Shown: positions 46,074-55,681 of the stretch, piece after piece | How positions within the stretch are numbered: the stretch's first letter is position 1 | Layout of the letters: each line of letters opens with the position of its first letter | NCBI RefSeq assembly: GCF_005233515.1 | Contig: NZ_QFZZ01000004.1 | Span: 1-64,000, forward strand | Source of the DNA: Pseudomonas sp. CFBP13508 | GTDB lineage: Bacteria > Pseudomonadota > Gammaproteobacteria > Pseudomonadales > Pseudomonadaceae | DNA length: 64,000 bases | Reading direction: 5' to 3' | Notes under the pieces: generated by a model | What the model was told of the DNA's origin: nothing | The model's database searches: none | The model's input: only the letters and a program-made list of their open reading frames with translations | Position numbers and translations under genes: made by a program

Positions 46074-47087
46074 TTGTTAACTGGACGCTGGTTGGGGCTT
46101 GTGGTCTTGGCGGCGGCTTTGGTCGGCTGCGGCACCGGCGATTCCCTGGAACAGGTTGGCGGTTCGACCATGGGCAGCACCTGGTCGGTCAAGTACGTGC
46201 GCCACGCCGGGGTCGCCGATCCTTCAATGGTGCGCGGCGAAGTGCAGGCCATCCTCGGTGAAGTCGATCAACAGCTGTCGACTTACCGAAGTGACTCCGC
46301 CATCGAACGTTTCAACGCCTTGCCCGCCGATAGCTGCCAAGCCATGCCGGCAGCAGTGCTCGAATTGGTCCGCATCGGCGAACAGCTTTCAACGCAAAGC
46401 GAAGGCTCCTACGACCTGACCGTGGAACCGCTGCTGGACCTCTGGGGATTCGGCCCGCAAGGACGCGAAGAAAAGGTCCCTGATGCGGCCGCTGTGGCCG
46501 AGGTCATGCAGCGGGTCGGTCATCAGCATCTGCGCATCGACGGCGAGCGGTTGTGCAAGGACGCCGCCGTCGAAGTCGACTTCAACAGTATTGCCGCGGG
46601 TTACGCCGTGGATGCCATCTCCGCCAGATTGCTGGGCATGGGCATTGACAATTATCTGGTCGAAGCCACGGGCGAACTCAAAGCCCGGGGCAAGAAGCCG
46701 GATGGTTCCGCGTGGCGCATCGCTCTCGAAGAGCCGCGCGATGACCAGCAAGTGGCCGAGCGGATTATCGATGTTGATGGCTACGGCGTGTCCACCTCCG
46801 GCGACTACCGCCACTATTTTCTGCAGGACGGTCGGCGTTATTCCCACACCTTCGATGCCCGCAGCGGGCGACCGGTCCTACACGACCTGGCGTCAGTCAC
46901 GGTGATTCATCCTTCAGCGCTGATGGCCGATGGACTATCGACGCTGTTGCTGATTCTCGGGCCGGAAAGGGCGCAGGACTATGCCCAAAAGCATGACATT
47001 GCTGCATTCTTTGTCCTGCGTGCCGATACAGGTTTCGTCAGCCGCAGCAGTCAGGCATTTACGCAGCTTGTCGGTGAAAAAAACTGA
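46074..47087 (+). CDS. apbE: FAD:protein FMN transferase ApbE (lipoprotein)
   Basis: A 337-residue ApbE-family lipoprotein. It transfers FMN from FAD to a threonine of membrane flavoproteins such as NqrB/C or RnfD/G. The TTG at 46074 is favoured: GGGGAG lies eight bases upstream, and the product then starts MLTGRWLGLVVLAAALVGC, a perfect lipoprotein signal with lipobox LVGC. The ATG at 46041 adds a charged lead that would spoil it. Also visible are STMGSTWSVKYV, the AGYAVDAI block, and SGDYRHYFLQDGRRYSHTFD. No nqr or rnf genes are adjacent. Confidence 0.88.
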   Translation: MLTGRWLGLVVLAAALVGCGTGDSLEQVGGSTMGSTWSVKYVRHAGVADPSMVRGEVQAILGEVDQQLSTYRSDSAIERFNALPADSCQAMPAAVLELVRIGEQLSTQSEGSYDLTVEPLLDLWGFGPQGREEKVPDAAAVAEVMQRVGHQHLRIDGERLCKDAAVEVDFNSIAAGYAVDAISARLLGMGIDNYLVEATGELKARGKKPDGSAWRIALEEPRDDQQVAERIIDVDGYGVSTSGDYRHYFLQDGRRYSHTFDARSGRPVLHDLASVTVIHPSALMADGLSTLLLILGPERAQDYAQKHDIAAFFVLRADTGFVSRSSQAFTQLVGEKN

Positions 47088-47288
47088 CCGAAGACAAGAC
47101 GAAAGCTGGCGTTGTAGTGCAGGCAAAAGTAGCCTACGACGCGACCAAGGGTTAATGTGCGCGGCGTTGACGCTTCTATAGACTGTGTCCGGGTTCTTCA
47201 CTGGCCCCCAATTGTTCCTTCGCGCCGCCGTTCGGCGTGATTTAGCCGCCGGTGCTGCTGGCACCGCGGCCTGTTCTGAGGAGTACGC

Positions 47289-48683
47289 ATGGCTGTCTAC
47301 AACTACGACGTGGTGGTACTGGGTTCCGGCCCGGCGGGAGAAGGCGCGGCAATGAACGCCGCCAAAGCGGGGCGCAAGGTCGCGATGGTCGACAGCCGTC
47401 GCCAGGTCGGCGGCAACTGCACCCACCTCGGCACCATTCCGTCCAAGGCACTGCGTCACTCGGTGCGGCAGATCATGCAGTTCAACACCAACCCGATGTT
47501 CCGCGCGATCGGCGAGCCACGCTGGTTCTCCTTCCCGGACGTGTTGAAAAGCGCCGAAAAAGTCATTTCCAAACAAGTCGCATCGCGCACCGGCTACTAC
47601 GCCCGTAACCGCGTCGACGTGTTCTTCGGCACCGGCAGCTTCGCCGACGAGCAAACCATCGAAGTGGTCTGCGGCAACGGTGTGGTCGAGAAGCTGGTGG
47701 CCAAGCACATCATCATCGCCACCGGTTCGCGTCCGTATCGCCCGGCGGACATCGATTTCCACCACCCGCGCATCTACGATAGCGACACCATCCTCAGCCT
47801 CGGCCACACCCCGCGCAAACTGATCGTTTACGGCGCTGGTGTGATCGGTTGCGAATACGCATCGATCTTCAGTGGTCTGGGTGTGCTGGTCGAACTGGTC
47901 GACAACCGTGGCCAGTTGCTGAGCTTCCTCGACTCGGAAATTTCCCAGGCGCTGAGCTACCACTTCAGCAACAACAACATCACCGTGCGTCACAACGAAG
48001 AGTACGACCGCGTCGAAGGCGTGGACAACGGCGTGATCCTGCACCTGAAATCCGGCAAGAAGATCAAGGCCGACGCCTTGCTCTGGTGCAACGGCCGTAC
48101 CGGCAACACCGACACGCTGGGTCTGGAAAACATCGGGGTCAAGGTCAACAGCCGTGGCCAGATCGAAGTCGACCAGAACTACCGCACCTGCATAGAGAAC
48201 ATCTACGGCGCCGGTGACGTGATCGGCTGGCCAAGCCTGGCCAGTGCCGCCCACGATCAGGGCCGTTCGGCCGCTGGCAGCATCGTCGACAACGGTAGCT
48301 GGCGCTTCGTCAATGACGTGCCGACCGGCATCTACACCATTCCGGAGATCAGCTCGATCGGCAAGAACGAGCAGGAGCTGACCCAGGCGAAAGTGCCGTA
48401 CGAAGTCGGCAAGGCATTTTTCAAGAGCATGGCGCGGGCGCAGATTGCCGGTGAGCCGCAGGGCATGCTGAAGATCCTCTTCCACCGCGAAACGCTGGAA
48501 GTGCTTGGCGTGCACTGCTTCGGTTATCAGGCGTCGGAGATCGTTCACATCGGTCAGGCGATCATGAACCAGCCGGGCGAGCTGAATACGCTGAAGTATT
48601 TCGTCAACACCACGTTCAACTACCCGACCATGGCCGAAGCCTATCGGGTAGCGGCGTACGACGGCCTCAACCGGCTTTTTTGA
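47289..48683 (+). CDS. sthA: soluble pyridine nucleotide transhydrogenase
   Basis: A 464-residue FAD flavoprotein related to lipoamide dehydrogenase. It moves hydride between NADPH and NAD+ to rebalance cofactors. The FAD site is [20 protein letters not shown]. The usual redox disulfide is absent: [16 protein letters not shown] has only the first cysteine, the mark of SthA. The NAD site is [19 protein letters not shown], and the dimerisation domain ends [19 protein letters not shown] lies six bases before the ATG. A hairpin in the leader (47240-47270) may stabilise the mRNA. Confidence 0.96.
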   Translation: MAVYNYDVVVLGSGPAGEGAAMNAAKAGRKVAMVDSRRQVGGNCTHLGTIPSKALRHSVRQIMQFNTNPMFRAIGEPRWFSFPDVLKSAEKVISKQVASRTGYYARNRVDVFFGTGSFADEQTIEVVCGNGVVEKLVAKHIIIATGSRPYRPADIDFHHPRIYDSDTILSLGHTPRKLIVYGAGVIGCEYASIFSGLGVLVELVDNRGQLLSFLDSEISQALSYHFSNNNITVRHNEEYDRVEGVDNGVILHLKSGKKIKADALLWCNGRTGNTDTLGLENIGVKVNSRGQIEVDQNYRTCIENIYGAGDVIGWPSLASAAHDQGRSAAGSIVDNGSWRFVNDVPTGIYTIPEISSIGKNEQELTQAKVPYEVGKAFFKSMARAQIAGEPQGMLKILFHRETLEVLGVHCFGYQASEIVHIGQAIMNQPGELNTLKYFVNTTFNYPTMAEAYRVAAYDGLNRLF

Positions 48684-48689
48684 CGGGCT

Positions 48690-48714
48690 CCGGCCGGTGG
48701 CCTGAGCCGGCCGG
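48690..48714. other. GC-rich hairpin between sthA and glycerophosphodiesterase gene
   Basis: CCGGCCGG occurs at 48690-48697 and again at 48707-48714, giving a very stable stem in the convergent gap. There is no T-run, so if it terminates transcription it does so without the usual signal. Confidence 0.5.
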
Positions 48715-48725
48715 GGAGACCGATT

Positions 48726-49448
48726 TCAGCAATTCTCAAGGGTGGCAGTGGCCAAACCGGGAAAGTCTGTAATCAGGCTGTCAACGCCGAAGTCGGCGAG
48801 TCTGCGCATCAGCGCAGGCTCGTTGACGGTCCACACCGACACATGCAGGCCCTGACGCTGCGCCTTCTGCAGGCGTTCCGGCGTACACAGCGTCCAGTTC
48901 AAGGCGAGAATTTCACAGCCGTAGCTGGCCGCAACCTTCAGCGGGTCAAGCCAGGCATATTCGGCCACAAGGCCGCGCGATACGTCCGGCACCAGATCCA
49001 GTGCTGCCTTCAAGACTTCCCGCGAACTCGAAGTGATCGTCACCTTGTCGAGCAGGCCGTGGCGCTGAGCCATTTCCCGAATCGCCAGCACGGTAGTCGC
49101 CGCGCGGGTGCGTGAAGCGCTTTTGACTTCCAGCTGCCAGTGCTCGAAATCACATTGCTCGAACAGCTCTTCCAGCGTCGGAATCGGGCACGGCTTGATC
49201 CAGCCCGGGCCGCCCTTGCGTGCGTCGTAGGTGACCAATTCGGCAGCGGTGTGCTCGACGACTTTGCCGCGACGGTCGGTGGTGCGCTTGAGGGTCGGGT
49301 CATGAATGACCATCAGCTCGCCGTCCTTGGACAGGTGCAGATCCAGTTCGCAGCGGCGTACGCCGTGCTTGAGGCATTCCTGAAAGCTGCTCAGGGTGTT
49401 TTCCGGTGCTTCGCCCTTGGCGCCGCGGTGGCCGTAGATGAGGGTCAC
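48726..49448 (-). CDS. ugpQ: glycerophosphodiester phosphodiesterase (cytoplasmic UgpQ type)
   Basis: A 240-residue GDPD TIM-barrel enzyme that hydrolyses glycerophosphodiesters to glycerol-3-phosphate and an alcohol. The family motifs are IYGHRGAKGEAPENTLSSF (HR, E, N), then CELDLHLSKDGELMVIHDPTLKRTTD. The absence of a signal peptide indicates the cytoplasmic type. The start is GTG at 49448 with AAGGA seven bases upstream. It begins 14 bp after the PilZ gene on the same strand, so the two are likely co-transcribed. Confidence 0.92.
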   Translation of the reverse strand: MTLIYGHRGAKGEAPENTLSSFQECLKHGVRRCELDLHLSKDGELMVIHDPTLKRTTDRRGKVVEHTAAELVTYDARKGGPGWIKPCPIPTLEELFEQCDFEHWQLEVKSASRTRAATTVLAIREMAQRHGLLDKVTITSSSREVLKAALDLVPDVSRGLVAEYAWLDPLKVAASYGCEILALNWTLCTPERLQKAQRQGLHVSVWTVNEPALMRRLADFGVDSLITDFPGLATATLENC

Positions 49449-49462
49449 GGTGCTTCCTTAAG

Positions 49463-50044
49463 TTAAATGCCAGATTCGTTCTGTTCGCGGGCCAGACGGC
49501 GTTCCTGAGCCTGCTTTTGCAAGATGTAGCGCGCGAGCAATTGGCGCTGGGCATCGGTCGGGCGCTCGAACTCGGTGCCGACGTCAAAGCCATCGCCCTT
49601 CGGGTCGCAATGGGTGACCCGGGCACGCAGCAGCAGGCCGAGTGCCTGCGGCATCAGCACCAGTTTCACCGACAGGTGTGCGCCGGTGGCAATCGGGGTC
49701 GGGTACTGAAAGTCGATCCCGCCCTCGGAGATGATCACCGGCTGCGGCTCGCCGATGTGGCCGAGCACGGTCAGGGCAATGACCTGGCTGAGCAGGTCGA
49801 TGCGTTTGTTCTGCGATTTGAGGAAAGCGGCGATGGCGCGGTCGCGCTCGCTGATCTGCCGCAACAGGTGCTGCGACTCGAATTCGCTCAGGTGCAGTTC
49901 GCTGAGCAGGTTGAAGAGTGGGGAAGCATCCTGCAACACTTCCTGGCCTGCGGCTTCGGGAGCGGACAGGGGCCGAATTTCCAGTGCGATCGTGTCCTCG
50001 ATACGGTAGTATTCGCGGCGATCTTCTTCATCTAATGTCGACAT
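49463..50044 (-). CDS. PilZ-domain protein
   Basis: A 193-residue protein beginning MSTLDEEDRREYYRIEDTIA. The C-terminal half resembles a PilZ c-di-GMP-binding domain (VIISEGGIDFQYPTPIATGA, then LSVKLVLMPQALGLLLRARV). The canonical RxxxR / (D/N)xSxxG pattern is only partly visible (RREYYR and SEGGIDF), so c-di-GMP binding is uncertain. The middle is helical. The frame extends to 50170, but the start at 50044 gives the normal PilZ beginning. It is divergent from lolC. Confidence 0.82.
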   Translation of the reverse strand: MSTLDEEDRREYYRIEDTIALEIRPLSAPEAAGQEVLQDASPLFNLLSELHLSEFESQHLLRQISERDRAIAAFLKSQNKRIDLLSQVIALTVLGHIGEPQPVIISEGGIDFQYPTPIATGAHLSVKLVLMPQALGLLLRARVTHCDPKGDGFDVGTEFERPTDAQRQLLARYILQKQAQERRLAREQNESGI

Positions 50045-50138
50045 GGCGAACCCATGGTAGCGGCGGTGGTCTGAGTGTAAAGCTGGTTTTCGACCCCCGC
50101 CACAAGGACGTTCCTTTTCCCTCCGAACAAGCCCCGAC

Positions 50139-51389
50139 ATGTTCAGACCTCTCTTCGTATTTATCGGCACGCGTTATACCCGTGCAAAGCGTCGCAATCA
50201 TTTTGTGTCATTCATTTCCCTCACTTCGATGATCGGGCTCGCCCTTGGCGTGGTCGTGATGATCGTCGTGCTGTCGGTGATGAACGGCTTCGACCATGAG
50301 ATGCGCACCCGCGTGCTGGGCATGGTGCCCCACGCTACTCTCGAGACCGGCGAGCCGATCAATGACTGGCAGAGCCTTGCCGACAAGGTCAAGCAGAACC
50401 GGCAGGTGACGGCGGTGGCGCCGTTCACCCAGATGCAGGGCCTGCTGACCAACAACGGTCAGGTTTCCAAGGTGTTGCTCAATGCCATTGATCCTGCGCT
50501 CGAGCGCAATGTGTCGATCATCGACAACTTCATGAAGCAGGGCAAACTCGACGACCTGACACCGGGCAGCTTCGGCATCGTCATCGGCGACAAGGCGGTG
50601 ACCAAGCTCGGCGTCGGCATTGGCGACAAGGTTACGTTCGTTGCTCCCGAGGTCAGTGTGACCCCGGCCGGGATGTTTCCGCGCATGAAGCGCTTCACCG
50701 TGGTCGGGATTTTCCATGTCGGCGCCGGTGAGCTCGACGGCTACCTCGGCGTGACCAACCTGCAGGATCTGGCGAAAATGCACCGCTGGAAAGCCGATCA
50801 GGTGCAGGGCCTGCGACTGAAGTTCGACGACCTGTTCCAGGCCCCGCGCGAGGCGTGGAACATCGCCCAGCAGCTCGGCGAAGACCGTTACTACGCCCGC
50901 GACTGGACCCGTACCCACGGCAACCTGTATCAGGCGATCCGCATGGAAAAAGCCATGATCGGGCTGCTGTTGCTGCTGATCGTCGCCGTCGCCGCGTTCA
51001 ATATTATTTCCACGCTGGTGATGGTGGTGAACGACAAGAAGGGCGACATCGCCATTCTGCGTACCCTAGGCGCCACTCCGGGCACGATCATGCGCACGTT
51101 CATGGTTCAGGGCACGGTGATCGGCGTGGTCGGCACGGCCATCGGCGCGGTGGTCGGGATCCTTGCGGCGCTGAATGTCAGTGCGGCCATTTCGGCGCTT
51201 GAAGGGCTGATCGGCCACAAGTTCCTTAATGCTGACGTGTATTTCATTGATTATCTTCCTTCGCAGGTCCAGAGCCAGGACGTCGTCATGGTCTGCGCCG
51301 CTGCGTTGGTCCTGAGTTTCCTCGCCACCCTGTATCCCGCCTGGCGTGCCGCGCGCACCCAGCCGGCGGAGGCGTTACGTTATGAGTGA
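50139..51389 (+). CDS. lolC: lipoprotein-releasing system, permease LolC
   Basis: A 416-residue ABC permease with four membrane helices and a large periplasmic domain: helix 1 near [20 protein letters not shown], the periplasmic part at residues 50-270, then three helices near the C-terminus. It extracts lipoproteins from the inner membrane for LolA. It overlaps lolD by a few bases. LolC and the downstream LolE share an almost identical N-terminal segment, including the nucleotides coding [13 protein letters not shown]. Confidence 0.94.
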   Translation: MFRPLFVFIGTRYTRAKRRNHFVSFISLTSMIGLALGVVVMIVVLSVMNGFDHEMRTRVLGMVPHATLETGEPINDWQSLADKVKQNRQVTAVAPFTQMQGLLTNNGQVSKVLLNAIDPALERNVSIIDNFMKQGKLDDLTPGSFGIVIGDKAVTKLGVGIGDKVTFVAPEVSVTPAGMFPRMKRFTVVGIFHVGAGELDGYLGVTNLQDLAKMHRWKADQVQGLRLKFDDLFQAPREAWNIAQQLGEDRYYARDWTRTHGNLYQAIRMEKAMIGLLLLLIVAVAAFNIISTLVMVVNDKKGDIAILRTLGATPGTIMRTFMVQGTVIGVVGTAIGAVVGILAALNVSAAISALEGLIGHKFLNADVYFIDYLPSQVQSQDVVMVCAAALVLSFLATLYPAWRAARTQPAEALRYE

Positions 51390-52080
51390 GTCGGGCATGA
51401 GTGAACAAGCAATTCTGAGCTGCCGTAACCTGGGCAAATCCTACGAGGAGGGTCCGGAGTCGGTACAAGTGCTGGCCGGCCTGCAACTGGAGCTGCACCC
51501 GGGCGAACGTGTAGCGATCGTGGGCAAATCCGGTTCCGGCAAGAGTACCTTGCTCAACCTGCTCGGCGGTCTCGATACGCCAAGCAAGGGCAGCGTCTGG
51601 CTCGACGGTGAAGAACTGTCTGCGTTGAGCGAGAAAAAGCGTGGCCTGCTGCGCAATCGCGCGCTTGGCTTCGTTTATCAGTTTCACCACCTGCTGCCTG
51701 AATTCACCGCGCTGGAAAACGTCTGCATGCCGCTGCTGATCGGCAAGACCGCCATCCCGGAGGCGCGCCAGCGTGCCACGGCATTGCTGGAGCGCGTCGG
51801 TCTCGGCCATCGTCTGGAACACAAGCCGGCGGAATTGTCCGGCGGCGAACGTCAGCGCGTGGCCATCGCTCGTGCCCTGGTCAACAACCCGGGGCTGGTG
51901 ATGCTCGATGAGCCGACCGGCAACCTTGACCTGCACACCGCCGAAGGCATCCAGGACCTGATGCTGGAGCTGAGCACTTCGATGCGCACGGCGTTCCTGG
52001 TGGTGACGCACGACATGAACCTGGCTCGCCAGATGGACCGCGTCCTGCAGTTGCAGGAAGGTTGCCTCACTCCCATCTGA
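51382..52080 (+). CDS. lolD: lipoprotein-releasing system, ATPase LolD
   Basis: A 232-residue ABC ATPase. Walker A is [10 protein letters not shown]-loop [11 protein letters not shown], signature [16 protein letters not shown] and Walker [13 protein letters not shown]. It powers lipoprotein release with LolC and LolE. The ATG at 51382 overlaps the lolC stop by 8 bases and has GGAGG nine bases upstream. An internal ATG at 51397 ([12 protein letters not shown]) is an alternative. An intrinsic terminator lies between lolD and lolE. Confidence 0.95.
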   Translation: MSESGMSEQAILSCRNLGKSYEEGPESVQVLAGLQLELHPGERVAIVGKSGSGKSTLLNLLGGLDTPSKGSVWLDGEELSALSEKKRGLLRNRALGFVYQFHHLLPEFTALENVCMPLLIGKTAIPEARQRATALLERVGLGHRLEHKPAELSGGERQRVAIARALVNNPGLVMLDEPTGNLDLHTAEGIQDLMLELSTSMRTAFLVVTHDMNLARQMDRVLQLQEGCLTPI

Positions 52081-52089
52081 CTGGCTGAA

Positions 52090-52123
52090 ACCCGGCGCCC
52101 GTAACGGCGCCGGGTCTTTTATT
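52090..52123 (+). terminator. terminator-like hairpin between lolD and lolE
   Basis: A ten-pair stem (ACCCGGCGCC with GGCGCCGGGT) is followed by CTTTTATTT. It lies 20 bp before the lolE start, inside the expected operon. Confidence 0.8.
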
Positions 52124-52143
52124 TCTATACGGTGCCCCAGCGA

Positions 52144-53388
52144 ATGTTCAGACCGTTATCGATCTTTATCGGCACGCGCTATACCCGCGCCAAGCGCCGC
52201 AATCGCTTTGTTTCGTTCATTTCGATGACCTCGATGATCGGCCTCGCCCTCGGCGTGCTGGCGATGATCGTGGTGCTGTCGGTGATGAACGGCTTTCAGC
52301 GCGAGATGAGCTCGCGCATCCTCGGCATGGTGCCCCATGCCACCATCGTTGGCGTCAAGCCGATCGATGACTGGCAGCCGGTGGCCGCCGCCGCGATGAA
52401 AAATCCTGAAGTGACTGCCGCCGTGCCGTTCACCGAGATGGAAGGCATGCTGTCCTACAAGGGTTCGATGCAGCCGATCCAGATCAGCGGCGTTGATCCG
52501 GCCCAGGAAGGCAAGGTGTCGATCGTTGCCCAGCACATCGTGCAGGGGCGTCTTGATGCCTTGAAACCGGGCGAATTCGGTGTGGTGATCGGTGAGATCA
52601 CCGCGCGGCGTTTCCGCCTTAATGTCGGCGACAAGATCACCCTGATCGTCCCGGAAGTCAGCACCGCGCCGGGCGGTATCACCCCGCGCATGCAGCGCCT
52701 GAATGTGGTGGGCGTGTTCAAGGTCGGCGCCGAGCTGGACGGCTCGATGGGCCTGATTCATGTCGCCGATGCCGCGACCATGCAGCACTGGCAACCGAAT
52801 CAGGTGCAGAGCGTGCGGCTGGCGGTCAAGGATCTGTACGCGGCACCGAAAGTGTCTGCGGACATCGCCAGTGGCCTTGGCGCCGAGTTCAAGGCTGACG
52901 ACTGGACCCACACCCAGGGCAGCCTGTTCAGCGCGATGAAGATGGAAAAAACCATGATCGGCCTGCTGTTGCTGATGATCGTCGCGGTGGCGGCGTTCAA
53001 CATCATCGCGACGCTGATCATGGTGGTGAACGACAAGGGCGCCGACATCGCCATCCTGCGCACGATCGGCGCCACGCCCCGGCAGATCATGGCGATCTTC
53101 ATGGTCCAGGGCACGGTGATCGGTATTGTCGGCACCATCATTGGCGGCGTGCTGGGCGTGATTGCGGCGCTCAATGTCAGCGAACTGGTCGGCTGGGTCG
53201 AGCGCGTGACCGGCCAGCATATCTTCAGTTCGGACGTGTATTTCGTCAGCAACCTGCCTTCGGAACTGCAGGGCGGCGATGTGCTGTTGATCTGCTCGGC
53301 GGGATTCATTCTGAGTTTTCTGGCGACGGTGTATCCGGCGTGGCGGGCGGCGAAGATCGAACCGGCGCATGCATTGAGATACTCGTAA
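52144..53388 (+). CDS. lolE: lipoprotein-releasing system, permease LolE
   Basis: A 414-residue paralogue of LolC with the same topology: helix 1 near [20 protein letters not shown], a periplasmic domain and three C-terminal helices ([41 protein letters not shown]). In Gammaproteobacteria LolE is the subunit that binds the lipoprotein. The ATG at 52144 (MFRPLSIFIGTRY) matches the LolC start; a GTG at 52132 is an alternative. There is no strong ribosome binding site. It lies downstream of a terminator-like hairpin. Confidence 0.94.
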   Translation: MFRPLSIFIGTRYTRAKRRNRFVSFISMTSMIGLALGVLAMIVVLSVMNGFQREMSSRILGMVPHATIVGVKPIDDWQPVAAAAMKNPEVTAAVPFTEMEGMLSYKGSMQPIQISGVDPAQEGKVSIVAQHIVQGRLDALKPGEFGVVIGEITARRFRLNVGDKITLIVPEVSTAPGGITPRMQRLNVVGVFKVGAELDGSMGLIHVADAATMQHWQPNQVQSVRLAVKDLYAAPKVSADIASGLGAEFKADDWTHTQGSLFSAMKMEKTMIGLLLLMIVAVAAFNIIATLIMVVNDKGADIAILRTIGATPRQIMAIFMVQGTVIGIVGTIIGGVLGVIAALNVSELVGWVERVTGQHIFSSDVYFVSNLPSELQGGDVLLICSAGFILSFLATVYPAWRAAKIEPAHALRYS

Positions 53389-53399
53389 CCTTTAGACCG

Positions 53400-53468
53400 C
53401 CTTCGCGAGCAGGCTCGCTCCCACGGTTGGAATGCATTTCCCTGTGGGAGCGAGCCTGCTCGCGAAGG
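53400..53468. repeat. REPIN-like pair, GTGGGAGCGAGC family
   Basis: CCTTCGCGAGCAGGCTCGCT on the left and TGTGGGAGCGAGCCTGCTCG on the right, in the convergent gap between lolE and the sensor kinase gene. Confidence 0.9.
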
Positions 53469-53485
53469 GGCCGGACCTGCTGGCC

Positions 53486-54835
53486 TCAGTTCTGCTTCGG
53501 TAACTGGATCACAAACCGCGTAAACCCCACCTCCGATTCGCAATGAATCGTCCCGCCATGTGCCCGCACGATCGACTGGGTAATCGCCAGCCCCAACCCC
53601 GCATGCTCACTGCTGCCTTCCTGCCGCGCCGGATCCGCTCGATAGAAGCGGTCGAACAGACGTGGCAGTAATTGCGCGGAAATACCCTCGCCACTGTTCT
53701 CGACGCGGACGCGCACGGTTTCCCCCTCGTCGACGATGCTCAAGCGCACATAACCCTCGGCCGGGGTAAACCGCAGTGCGTTATCCAGCAGGTTCGACAA
53801 GGCCCGGCGCAACATGCCGCGATCACCTTCGATTTGCGCCTCACCTTCACGGCTAAAACTCACGCCAGCGTCTTCCGCCAATGGCGCAAAAAACTCCAGC
53901 AACATGTCAGCTTCATCCGCCAGCTCCAGCGGTTCGCGCTTGGGCATCAGCAAGCCGTGGTCAGCCTTGGCAAGGTAGAGCATGTCGTTGACCAGTTGCG
54001 CCATCCATTGCAGTTCTTCGAGGTTGCTGTGCAGCGCTTCGCGGTAGTCCTCCAGTGCGCGTGGGCGGGTGAGGGTGACCTGGGTGTGGGTCAGCAGATT
54101 CGACAACGGTGTGCGCAGTTCATGAGCGATGTCGGCGGAGAATGCCGAGAGGCGCTGAAACGAGTCGTCGAGGCGTGCGAGCATGGCGTTGAAGCTGTGG
54201 GTCATTTCCGCAAGCTCTGGTGGCATCTTCTCTTCAGGCAGTCGGGCATTCAGCGATTGCGCGGAAATCCCACGGGCCACTGCGCTCATCCGCCGCAACG
54301 GGCGCAGACCGCTGCGCGCCGCCCAGGCCCCGAGCAGGGCGGTAGCTAGCGCTGACAGGCCGACGGTCAGCCAGATCAGATGCTGCATGCGCGTAAGAAA
54401 ATGCTGGTGATGGGTGATGTCCAGCAGCAGCGTCAGTTGTGGCGAATCCGCTGCGTCCGGGTAGAGCGGGGCGCGCAGCACGCGGTAGTCGGTGCCGTCA
54501 TGGCTGATGGTCGACAGGCCTGTTTGCAGCGGCAGATTCTTCGGAATCTGCACCGAGCTGTCGTACCAGTGCTGCCCGTCGCCACTGGTGATGCGCAACG
54601 ACAGATCCGCCTGCCGGTTGAGTTCATCGGCCAGCCGCGCCTCGCGCTGCGCAGGTTGGAGATCCTGCAAGGCGCGGCGCAGGCCGATCAGTTTCGTCTC
54701 CAGTTGTTGCTGATCGAGTTCGATGAAGTGCGCCTCGCTGGCGCGGTCGAACAGCACCCCGGCGAACAGCGAGACTACCGCAGTGCAAGCGGCAAACAAC
54801 AGTGCCAGGCGCGTGCTCAAGGACCAACGACGCAT
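53486..54835 (-). CDS. copS: heavy-metal sensor histidine kinase (CopS/CusS type)
   Basis: A 449-residue membrane kinase. Helix 1 is LSTRLALLFAACTAVVSLFAG, helix 2 LIWLTVGLSALATALLGAWA, with a periplasmic sensor between. HAMP is followed by the H-box FSADIAHELRTPLSNL (phosphorylated H238), an N-box, and ATP-binding GLGLAITQSIVRAHGG. It starts in the stop codon of the regulator gene (TGATG). CopS-type kinases sense periplasmic copper. The divergent cupredoxin and the cop box support copper as its signal. Confidence 0.9.
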   Translation of the reverse strand: MRRWSLSTRLALLFAACTAVVSLFAGVLFDRASEAHFIELDQQQLETKLIGLRRALQDLQPAQREARLADELNRQADLSLRITSGDGQHWYDSSVQIPKNLPLQTGLSTISHDGTDYRVLRAPLYPDAADSPQLTLLLDITHHQHFLTRMQHLIWLTVGLSALATALLGAWAARSGLRPLRRMSAVARGISAQSLNARLPEEKMPPELAEMTHSFNAMLARLDDSFQRLSAFSADIAHELRTPLSNLLTHTQVTLTRPRALEDYREALHSNLEELQWMAQLVNDMLYLAKADHGLLMPKREPLELADEADMLLEFFAPLAEDAGVSFSREGEAQIEGDRGMLRRALSNLLDNALRFTPAEGYVRLSIVDEGETVRVRVENSGEGISAQLLPRLFDRFYRADPARQEGSSEHAGLGLAITQSIVRAHGGTIHCESEVGFTRFVIQLPKQN

Positions 54836-55515
54836 CACAGCGAACGCTCTTCGAGCACGTAACCCATGCCGCGCACGGTGTGGATCAACTTGTTGGGGAA
54901 GTCATCGTCGATCTTCAGGCGTAAACGGCGGATCGCCACTTCGATGACGTTGGTGTCGCTGTCGAAATTCATGTCCCAGACCTGCGAGGCGATCAGCGAT
55001 TTGGGCAGGACTTCACCCTGACGGCGCAGGAGCATTTCCAGCAGGGCGAATTCCTTGGCGGTCAGGTCGATGCGCTGGCCGCTGCGTTCGACCCGGCGGC
55101 GGATCAGATCCAGGCGCAGATCGGCCAGTTGCAGACTGGTTTCCTGGGCGATCGCGCTGCCGCGCCGCAACAGGCTGCGCACCCGCGCGAGCAGCTCGGA
55201 AAAGGCGAACGGCTTGACCAGATAATCGTCGGCGCCCAGTTCGAGGCCGTGAACCCTGTCCTCCACGGCGTCTTTGGCGGTGAGAAAAAGTACCGGCGTG
55301 TCGAGGCCGGCGCTACGCACCGCTTGGAGAATCTGCCAGCCACTGCGCCCGGGCAGCATTACATCGAGGATCAACAGCGCGAAGTCACCGCTCAAGGCCA
55401 ATTGCTGGCCGCTGATGCCGTCAGCCACCAGCTCGGTATTGAAACCGGCCTCGGTGAGGCCCTGACGCAGGTATTGGCCGGTTTTCGCTTGGTCTTCGAC
55501 GATCAACAGTTTCAT
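54835..55515 (-). CDS. copR: heavy-metal response regulator (CopR/CusR type)
   Basis: A 226-residue OmpR-family regulator. The receiver has the acidic pair ED at residues 7-8, phosphorylation site D51 ([10 protein letters not shown]) and K near residue 101. The winged helix ends [17 protein letters not shown] and [11 protein letters not shown]. It is the partner of the kinase that follows with one base of overlap. Its probable binding site is the cop box at 55590-55614 in the divergent intergenic region. Confidence 0.93.
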   Translation of the reverse strand: MKLLIVEDQAKTGQYLRQGLTEAGFNTELVADGISGQQLALSGDFALLILDVMLPGRSGWQILQAVRSAGLDTPVLFLTAKDAVEDRVHGLELGADDYLVKPFAFSELLARVRSLLRRGSAIAQETSLQLADLRLDLIRRRVERSGQRIDLTAKEFALLEMLLRRQGEVLPKSLIASQVWDMNFDSDTNVIEVAIRRLRLKIDDDFPNKLIHTVRGMGYVLEERSL

Positions 55516-55589
55516 GGGCGACTCGGGCGGGTTCGGGATGAAAAAGGGCGAGGGCGTTATACCGTGAGATCAGGCGATAAGCGCCAAGC

Positions 55590-55614
55590 TGACAAACTTG
55601 TAATGTGCCTGTCA
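55590..55614. promoter_or_regulatory. cop box (CopR binding site)
   Basis: TGACA-N5-GTAAT-N5-TGTCA. The outer inverted repeat with a GTAAT core resembles heavy-metal regulator sites upstream of copper genes in Pseudomonas. It lies between copR and the divergent cupredoxin gene and could serve both. Confidence 0.72.
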
Positions 55615-55681
55615 GGTCGATGCCAGCGCAGGGTAGTTAGAGTTTCCCACAGGCTGAACCTTATCTTGTTGGAGCGTGACC

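Noticed and set aside
46981..47181. A 66-codon ORF in the apbE-sthA gap, possibly a maturation factor for Nqr
   Set aside because: It starts inside apbE and has no cysteine cluster or membrane segment expected for NqrM and no ribosome binding site.
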